The position numbers and the translations under genes were made by a program. DNA of 64,000 nucleotides from Athripsodes cinereus (lineage: Eukaryota > Arthropoda > Insecta > Trichoptera > Leptoceridae): positions 11,837,572 to 11,901,571 of the forward strand of contig OX388325.1 of the NCBI GenBank assembly GCA_947579605.1. Direction: 5' to 3'. Every line of letters starts with the position of its first letter. Within the stretch, counting starts at the first letter, position 1. Below, one piece after another: positions 56,186-64,000 of the stretch. Below the pieces are notes generated by a model. That model had not been told where the DNA came from. It did not search any database and saw nothing but the letters and a program-made list of their open reading frames with translations.

Positions 56186-56814
56186 TGGACTCTGAGTAGG
56201 TGAGGCTTCCCGCACCAAGACAAATGAGTTACGAGAGAAACATGACTCACGTAGGTCTTGAGAGTGAGATATGACATAGAAGGATGTCACAATAGATATA
56301 TTTTGGTGGTAGTGACACAAAAGATGTAACATCCCTTGACCTTTTATGAAAAAATATCCTCTATCACATTGGTTGTTGTGGCAAGGAGTTAAAATATTAA
56401 TTCTAAAAATATGTACCTACATAATATATGTAAGTATCTAGGAGAATATCGACACGAGAAATATGAAAATAAAGTATACAGTTTTATTATGTATGGCCAA
56501 TGTTATGCACAGAAAGACTTATGTACACAAATCAAAAGGTTCACTGGCGCCCGGTTCTCTCGATCATGTCCTTTATTTACACCTATGCCACAGTGAGTGA
56601 TCTTATGCAACACAACAATATCAATAATGATGCCTGTCTACACAGTCTGTCATTACAGAGTTGACAATTAATTGATGACACTGATGAACATAGTTCACAT
56701 AATATGATATCTACTATACTTACACATTACAATCAATAAACTGACAATGTTGTGTAACTACATTATACAATATGATTTCTCATGCCTACATATTTTTACT
56801 CACGTCTCTGGGCT
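56186..56814. other. No feature recognised
   Basis: AT-rich, with no coding frame or repeat that I can name. Confidence 0.35.
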
Positions 56815-58453
56815 TTAATGTCTCTCCAAACAACTAGAATGACTTAACATTATTTGTAGTACAACATAAGGCGTGAGCCTTTTACATGAAGAAAATATAT
56901 GACAGACATAAAAAGTAAACGTAATATTTTCATACAAATATTGCACTGAAAAGAATTGTCACCACCGTGAGTCCTTTTACTATACTACTACAATATACCC
57001 TCAAGCCGTGTCCCAAGTGGGGTAGGCAGAGAGAACGGAACGCCAAACAGATCTATCTTTACACACTTCCTTCACATTCACTCAGTTTCGCATACACACA
57101 CGTCAGTTCCTCTTACTCAACACGCGGCCGTCCTTGAGAATTTGATCCACGTGATCAAGCCACATGGCTCTCGGACGCCCTCGCTTCTCACACCCTTTCT
57201 TTCAGACAAGTATATCCTCTTTGTCATGACAAAGAGTCCATTTATGTGTCTTCAAATAACTAGAATCAGTAAAACATTTCATACAAAAAAAGAGTTAGTT
57301 CAAAAGGTAGTTCAAAAACTATCCACATATTCAGGTTGGTCCCATAGGGTTACTTATGATTCGATAAAAAAATACATATCATTATCAACACTTATTTTTT
57401 ATTACTTTGTTACTTCTACAAAATTCATATAATCAAAATATTTTCTTGCAAATTTCACATTTCAAAGGTTTACACCACCGTGAATTGTTTTGTGACTTTT
57501 CAAATGATCAAATTGACCAAATTTTTCTTACAAATAACACACTTTTAAGGATTATCACCACTGTGAATTATTTTATGCGTTATAGGTATAATTACTAGAT
57601 TGACTAAACTTTTTTCTGCAAATATTGTAAGCACTCAAAAGATTTATCACAACTGTGAATCCTTTTATGTCTTTGCAAATGAACAGACTGATTAAACTTT
57701 TTCATACAAATATGACACTAAAAAGGCTTTTCACCACTGTGAATTCTTTTATGTGTCTTCAAACTACCAGATTCACTAAACTTTTTCATACAAATATTAC
57801 ACTCAAAAGGTTTTTCACCACTGTGAATTCTTTTATGTCTGTGTAAATGAGAAGAAACGTTAAATCTTCTCATACAAGTGTCACACTCAAAAGGTTTTTT
57901 ACCACTGTGAATTCTTTGATGTCTTTCCAAACTATAAGATTGACTAAACCGTTTCATACAAATATTACACTCAAAAAGCTTTTCACCACTGTGAATTCTT
58001 TTATGTTTGTCAAACTACCAGATCCACTAAACTTTTTCATACAAATATTACACTCAAAAAGCTTTTCACCACTGTGAATTCTTTTATGTTTGTCAAACTA
58101 CCAGATCCACTAAACTTTTTCATACAAATATTACACTCAAAAGGTTTTTCACCACTGTGAATTCTTTTATGTCTGTGTAAATGAGAAGAAACGTTAAATC
58201 TTCTCATACAAGTGTCACACTCAAAAGGTTTTTTACCACTGTGAATTCTTTGATGTCTTTCCAAACTATAAGATTGACTAAACCGTTTCATACAAATATT
58301 ACACTCAAAAAGCTTTTCACCACTGTGAATTCTTCTATGTTTGTCAAACTACCAGATCCACTAAACTTTTTCATACAAATATTACACTCAAAAAGCTTTT
58401 CACCACTGTGAATTCTTTTATGTTTGTCAAACTACCAGATCCACTAAACTTTT
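56815..58453 (-). pseudogene. Out-of-frame tail of the zinc-finger array, interrupted by a retroposon
   Basis: It continues the gene that starts at 59269. Finger units run to about 57640 in good condition and then decay to about 56815. The same damaged finger, seen on the plus strand as TTTGTCAAACTACCAGATCC, occurs five times (about 58005, 58090, 58340, 58425, 58505). A four-finger block of 334 bp (336 minus two lost bases) is duplicated between 57847 and 58181. At about 56983-57232 a non-LTR 3' fragment is inserted, flanked by GAGTCC(T/A)TTTA repeats. Confidence 0.75.
56983..57232 (-). mobile_element. Non-LTR retrotransposon 3'-end insertion inside a finger array
   Basis: It reads CCAAGTGGGGTAGGCAGAGA from the left. 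On the minus strand it carries the C-terminal polymerase remnant (RGRPR-like, inverse of TCTCGGACGCCCTCGC). The finger sequence GAGTCC-TTTTA appears on both sides as a probable target duplication. Confidence 0.6.
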
Positions 58454-59269
58454 TCATACAAATATTACACTCAAAAAGCTTTTCACTACTGTGAATTCTT
58501 TTATGTTTGTCAAACTACCAGATCCACTAAACTTTTTCATACAAATATTACACTCAAAAGGTTTTTCACCACTGTGAATTCTTTTATGTGTCTTCAAATT
58601 ACTAGATATACTAAACTTTTTCATACAAATATTACACTCAAAAGGTTTTTCACCACTGTGAATTCTCTTATGAGTTTTCAAATCACTAGATTTACTAAAC
58701 TTTTTCATACAAATATTACACTCAAAAGGTTTTTCACCACTGTGAATTCTTTTATGTGTCTTCAAACTACCAGATTCACTAAACTTTTTCATACAAATAT
58801 TACACTCAAAAGGTTTTTCACCACTGTGAATTCTCTTATGAGTTTTCAAATCACTAGATTTACTAAACTTTTTCATACATATCTTACACTTAAAAGCCTT
58901 CATGACTTCGCTACTAGCTATCCTTCTCACACTACGAACATTTTTGTGCTTCGTTTTCTTTATATGAGATTGATTACATGAATCTGGTGCAAACTCTGTT
59001 AACGGGGAAGATGTACTGGCCACTATCACATTGTTGGCTCTCTCACATTCAACTTTTATATCAGGTTCATGTATATCAATATCACCATACGGAACTGTAT
59101 ATCCAATGTCACAGTTTTCTTCCTCCACAGGTTCATGTTTCACTTCGATATTCGCCAAAAAGGCTTCGATTTCATCATCCTCAGTTACACATATTTGCAT
59201 TTCACACAAGATGCAATTATTCTGTCGGCAGTCTGCAATGTTGTGTTCACCAGCACTGGTTCCCTCCAT
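58454..59269 (-). CDS. C2H2 zinc-finger protein, 4 complete fingers, frameshift-terminated
   Basis: The start ATG is at 59269-59267, matching the paralogs. The 271-aa frame holds the family N-terminal region (C14, C19, C22, C27; PsiKxE motifs VKHE and IKVE; acidic 30-38; KKTKHKNV basic stretch). Four C-x2-C-x12-H-x3-H fingers with HSGEKP linkers follow. A fifth finger loses frame after GSGSL through a one-base deletion and ends in unrelated residues. Helix cores read SKSSDL, SESGSL, SKSSDL and SISSNL on an otherwise invariant scaffold. The upstream 300 bp is shared with the 4216 gene. It could encode a short functional DNA-binding protein, or be a recent pseudogene. Confidence 0.65.
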   Translation of the reverse strand: MEGTSAGEHNIADCRQNNCILCEMQICVTEDDEIEAFLANIEVKHEPVEEENCDIGYTVPYGDIDIHEPDIKVECERANNVIVASTSSPLTEFAPDSCNQSHIKKTKHKNVRSVRRIASSEVMKAFKCKICMKKFSKSSDLKTHKRIHSGEKPFECNICMKKFSESGSLKTHKRIHSGEKPFECNICMKKFSKSSDLKTHKRIHSGEKPFECNICMKKFSISSNLKTHKRIHSGEKPFECNICMKKFSGSGSLTNIKEFTVVKSFLSVIFV

Positions 59270-59574
59270 TGTGTCTTGGGTTTTGATCCTGGACCACAAT
59301 GTTACCGAATGCAATAATTCACTGTCGTATATAATATGGATGAAGGCACAAGAAGATTTTTATGTCTGTCTAAAACGCGATGTAAATATCACCTTGATCA
59401 TTAAAATATAATGCTTTTATTATCTTCGCCTTATCTACTCGCGGCTCGCGAGCCGACGTCGCGTAGTAGGTACTAGTAATAGATGACTTCTTGAATGAAT
59501 TCTGTAATATTGTAATGGCATTTGATTTAATGTTGCCAGATCTGATTGAAATAATGTTTCCATATTGAAACACT
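59270..59574 (-). promoter_or_regulatory. 5' flank of the 59269(-) zinc-finger gene, duplicate of 3000-4215
   Basis: The reverse complement matches 3981-4215 and 3000-3058 almost continuously. At 59500-59520 it reads through the hAT target (GCCATTACAAT followed by ATTACAGAATTC), i.e. the pre-insertion state. The promoter is not located. Confidence 0.5.
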
Positions 59575-59930
59575 ACAGTACCCTACAGATTTACCTCACT
59601 TTGTTCTGTTCAACGTATTCGTTATCTTGGTCATGCACACCGCATTCCTCATCATTTTCATTCACGCTGCTTTCTATTCCATCATACTCATTAACATTCG
59701 CACCGTCGCGTCGCACGGAAATAAATCTTCAAAATACTCCTTCCATTTTCGTAATACACATTCATCAGTAACTAACAAACATCCGTCCTTGTCTATAATC
59801 CCTTTCATGCTGTTCACAAGTGACTCCGTCCTCTTTCGTTTCACTTCATTCCAGAAAATCTTCAAACTTTCACTCGCATACTGTGATGAAATGAATATAT
59901 TATACAAGATTGTGAATATTATTTTCGTTT
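59575..59930 (-). pseudogene. Non-LTR retrotransposon fragment (region before the RT core)
   Basis: On the minus strand 59907-59674 contains LKIFWNEVKRKR, GIIDKDGCLLVTDE and RKWKEYFEDLF. This is the usual stretch between endonuclease and RT in insect non-LTR polymerases (F-W-x-x-[VL]...W-x-x-[YH]-F-x-x-L). It is truncated on both sides. Confidence 0.65.
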
Positions 59931-62900
59931 ACCTAGATGGAATATTTGTAGTAGGTAATTAATAAAGGGATGAAACTTAGTTTGATTTCAAGTGGATGAC
60001 AAGCTATCTATGTAGGAGACAGAGACAGGTATATTCTGGTGTGTGTCCGGAAGAGATGGATGTAGTTTTTTTTTGTTGCTTTGGGTCGACTTTTCAGGAT
60101 CTGAAGGGAGAGAGAGATGTCTCGTGGCAGTTTAGTTTTGAACCTAGGGGGAGGTGGACTCAATCATATAATCTCTGTGTTTGAATTCGACATATTTTAA
60201 TATTTATTTACCCACCTTCGTAGTAATTAATTCATTATATTTTAGTGATATTTCCACATTTGGGAATATATGAAGATCATCATAAATTACTTTTAATAAA
60301 CATTAAGATCAGTGATGCTGCCCGCTGTCCAAGATAAGATTTTTAATATTATTAATTTATTTATATCTAGGTGCTAGGATACTCTCAGGATGTCTGTTGT
60401 CTACAAGGCAATATTTGTACTCAAGGATTAATTATTTTACAGATTTTGAAAACAAAGGAGTTGTGTTATGTATGCCTATTTTCAGTATTATTATATGTAT
60501 GTATGTACCTGTGACTGATTTTATATAGCGCGGTCCGACTCACTTACAACTAGACCGATGGCAGTGGCGTACCGATCTACCCAATATAATACTTTTGTTT
60601 AATTTATTTTACCATAACGAAAGATTATGCAGTTTGGAGAGAAGTTGTATGTTGAGCAGGATATTATTTGATTATTAATTTAATTACATATTTTATCATC
60701 GAATGTCATTTGTATTCTACGAACTTACTGGATTTTTCTACTTATTCAACATGCTGTAATTGCTGCGATATCATGGAAGGAACAAATTTGACAATTTGCA
60801 TGACACTAATCATAAGTAATATTTATGTATTTATTGGTCTTAATATATTTTTATTTGACTTACATGATTCCTAAATTCACCTCACCATAAATATGTAGTC
60901 TTTTATAGCTAAATCTTGTCGAGATTACCTTATGGATATGGATCCCTTCTGCCTATCGACACTTGACTAGCTACCTTGTGTCTATAGTGTGGGTTTGATC
61001 TATTCGTAACCACATATTTATCATTATTATTATACAATTATGCACGAGACGTATTATGTATTTTGTAGAAACATATACTATATACTAACAATTTCAGTCC
61101 TAATCCTGCTTCGAAATGTAGGTGTACCGTTAGCAAGCCCTGCTCCCATCTCTTCGATTCAGCTTTTGAGACAAGGGTCAATACGGGTCTTGCCCCGTTT
61201 CCCGCCAGGGTCTTAGACAAAGCTTCTTAACATATATTTATAATTATTCTTATTATATATATAGCTGCATGTTCAAATGAGTATACATATTATATATTAT
61301 TTTATATATTCGGGTGTAGTGTAGTTGCACTCGGGCTCAAAATACGGCATGGGCGAGTTTGAGACGTGAGGGAGCGAAGGTGGCGCTCCTTTAGCATGGA
61401 CACAGCATGCTTTCCATGCATTAACAACCAGTAGTTATAGTCTCCGAAAATGATGCCAAAGCAATCGTGTTGAAATTTAATTAATATTTAAAAATAATAA
61501 GGTAATGTTCTTGGGTGCGCCACTGTCCTTTTATACGCAACGAATTATTAGTTATATTGAGGAACATAGGTACATGTATTGGCTATAGATACTATGAAAC
61601 GGTTAGCTTATGTAGGGTCATGGGTCGGCAACTAGTTACCATACAACATTCTCGTGATGACATGGAATAATTATTTGGATTTTATTTTATGATGATTTGT
61701 TATGTTATATTTTGTTATGTTTTATTGTGCACTATTTTTATTATGTTATTTTACAGTATCTCAAGGTAAGTGATCTGACGTCAAAGTTGATCTCAGAGTT
61801 AATATGTATCAAAATTCATGTTTAAATTGTTTTATTGATTTTGTGATTTTGTTGTTCTTTTTGATTATTGAAATGTATATTTCAGGTGACTTATTTTGCG
61901 TTTTTAAAAATACACAACGTAGGTAAAATTATCGTCAAAACACAACGTACTGGGTCCAAATCTACGAAAATAGTTAATATATAAATCTAGACGATCACGA
62001 AAGGCCAAAATTCGTTAATTAATTCAATTAGGAAGACGACATTTCGTACGTATATTTGCAACAATGCGAAAATTCATACAATTCTTAGCTAGCTGAATAG
62101 GGTTGTCACATCTAGTTTGGGAATCAATTACTACAGTAGGTATAGTTTAGAAGCTAGGATGTTGCAAATTCGGAGCTTAGAATGGTTTAAAATAGGTAGG
62201 GTCATCACAATACGTAAACAACCTCGTACATTCCTCATCTTCAAGCATTTTTGTTTTCATTTTCACATCACTTCTTTGTTGCATGTCTTGTTTACTTCTT
62301 TCTTTCGCTCTTTTTCAAATATTTCACACTCAGTAAGTCTTTCCAAGCATACTACTTCTTTTTATTTACAACTTCTCTCACATAATAGGGAACATGCATG
62401 CGTGAGGAATATGAAAAAAAGTTATCAATTTATATTGATAAAGTTACGCTGATCACGAATATCCTAATAATAAATCATGAAATAAAACTTTTCATTCATT
62501 ATTTTCAATTTAAAAATCCATGTTTTCTGTCAAAATTTAAAACGTTCTGTTATTGAATCTTCACCTTGTGACGTCATCATGCGCTAGTGCTAGCTTCGAC
62601 GCAGCTACTATGTTATCATTTCCCGGTGTTTTCTGTGTTGATCGGAGATAGAGGCGCGCAAGTTACTTGTATATTTTAATGTTTTAAACTATTCAAATGT
62701 GCTCATGTGTTATATTTTTCATGAATCCTCTTTGCTTTTCATGTATATAAGTGCTAAAAAACGTGTGTTCAAGCCTAGCCTCTTACAGGTCCGCTTTGTG
62801 TTCATATTTGAGTGATTTGTGCCTGACTTATAAAATGTACGTAGATACAAATAGTGCTCAGTGTCAAACTATTGTTGTTTTCTGTTAAATAAATACTAAA

Positions 62901-63084
62901 AAGCACATATACCTATAAAGGTAACCCATTTGGTACAGAATGTGTCTCTTAACAACTTTAGATTTATAGTGTTTCTGAGGACAAGCGCCGTCAGTTTAAA
63001 TGGAGGTAGAACTATGTTAGTTTGACAATGGCTCCGTTAATAGGCACATAATTTGGTTAAATTTTTAATAGTCACTTACTATAC
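59931..63084. other. No gene recognised
   Basis: AT-rich with scattered short frames (60668, 61038-, 62117), none with a domain. A TGACGTCA octamer lies at 62569-62576, in a slightly GC-richer patch (62560-62660) that could be a promoter or CpG-containing exon of a gene outside the window. Confidence 0.35.
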
Positions 63085-63355
63085 AATACCCTCACGCTAC
63101 GCCCCAGGTGGGGTAGGCAGAGAGAACGGAACGCCACATAGATCTATCCTTACACACTTCTTTCGCTTCCTCTACATTCATCCAGTTTCTCATACATGCA
63201 CGCCGATTTCTCCTACTAAACACTTACTTAAGAATTTGATCCACGTGGTTCTTGGACGTCCACACTTCCTCACACCCCCTCTTTCAGATAAATACTTCCT
63301 CTTTGTCATCCTTTCATCGTACAAACGCTCAAAATGTTCAGACCATCTTAACTGA
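63085..63355 (-). mobile_element. Non-LTR retrotransposon 3'-end fragment
   Basis: It reads CCAGGTGGGGTAGGCAGAGA, then CACGTGGTTCTTGGACGTCC and CAGATAAATACTTCCTCTTT. On the minus strand this is the same C-terminal polymerase end and 3'UTR as 18690-19330, here heading out towards CATTTTGAGCGTT. Confidence 0.6.
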
Positions 63356-64000
63356 GGCCGGGCGTGTTATTTTTTTTAGATAAATAGCGATTCACACAAC
63401 AAAATAAATTAACTTAAAAATACATAATCATACAAAGTACTTACACAGAAATGATCTTTGCAACAAAAAACAGTTGGTTTTGTAGAAATTTTGCTATTTG
63501 AAAAGTCTTTTTTCATAGTTATGTACTATTTACGACGCACTTGCATTGCCTTAGGGATCGAAATAAACGCTTTTTCTGGAGTAGTTACAGACGTGTTTAC
63601 TCACCGTGGAACTGAACAATATTTGTGATGAGTCCTTGATGTATTCATTATATTTTAAATACATGTTATCGATAACAAATTATTGAAATTTAAACGCAAA
63701 CACCGACTTCCTTCACGCAACCCCTACAAAATTCGACTTGCTATCCGGGCAGCGGGCAGTACTAGCGCATTGTGACGTCACACATACATTCCGTCGTGGG
63801 TGAACCGTTTTGCGCCGTAGAGCGAAAATTGCTTTTTCAAATGGTGATAAAAACTTTAAAAATGCATATTGAAGAAAATAAATAACAACCTAATTTTTCT
63901 AATTTTTTGTACTATTTTTTGTGCTTGAAATAAAAAATTGTGAAAGTTCCCTATTGTCTCACCATGTATCGCATTTCTTACGTCCTACGATAGCTTCCCC
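63356..64000. other. No gene recognised; TGACGTCA at 63773-63780
   Basis: AT-rich until a short GC-richer patch at 63735-63825 with a CRE-like TGACGTCA. No coding frame. Confidence 0.3.

Overview
The window looks like arthropod, most likely insect, nuclear DNA. It is AT-rich, has spliced genes with GT-AG introns, and carries a BEL/Pao LTR retrotransposon, several families of non-LTR retrotransposon remnants, tRNA-derived SINEs and many hAT-like and foldback MITEs. Frequent GTACCTAC-type motifs, the 'GTGGGGTAGGCAGAGAGA' retroposon tails and the 'ATATCTTCCAACTAACCCA' tails resemble what I know from Lepidoptera. A hemipteran cannot be excluded, and order-level assignment is a guess.

Host-type genes are few. 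(1) A four-exon GLIS-type zinc-finger transcription factor gene (34536-42378, +, 464 aa) has five Gli/GLIS-like fingers and a C-terminal PLDLS (CtBP-type) motif. It resembles vertebrate GLIS2 and insect sugarbabe. (2) A locally amplified family of poly-C2H2 zinc-finger genes has an 84-bp (28-aa) finger unit and a shared N-terminal region of about 120 aa. It is seen at five places: 1-360 (+, truncated), 4216-7040 (+), 24669-25502 (+, intact, 5 fingers), 45861-47395 (-, fingers only) and 56815-59269 (-). Several arrays carry frameshifts or stops that were themselves duplicated along with the fingers.

Layout: 0-11 kb holds two members of the zinc-finger family, heavily invaded by nested transposons. 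11-24 kb is a repeat graveyard (SINEs, foldback MITEs, hAT and non-LTR fragments). 24.6-27.2 kb holds the intact zinc-finger gene followed by a near-perfect 14 x 84 bp minisatellite. 27-34 kb is non-LTR and MITE remnants. 34.5-42.4 kb is the GLIS-type gene with TE-filled introns. 42.5-47.4 kb holds a long hairpin, small tandem repeats and an inverted copy of the 7.8-11 kb region together with a third finger array. 48.0-55.06 kb is a complete BEL/Pao element with LTRs that look identical and a 5-bp target duplication. 56.8-59.6 kb is the last zinc-finger gene with its duplicated 5' flank. 60-64 kb is mostly featureless apart from retroposon tails.

Because segments of the locus are duplicated, several transposons can be dated and bounded against their own empty sites inside this same window: hAT 3059-3980, hAT 44016-44871 and the TA-flanked MITE 7987-10259. 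All similarity statements come from reading by eye. No alignment or database search was run.
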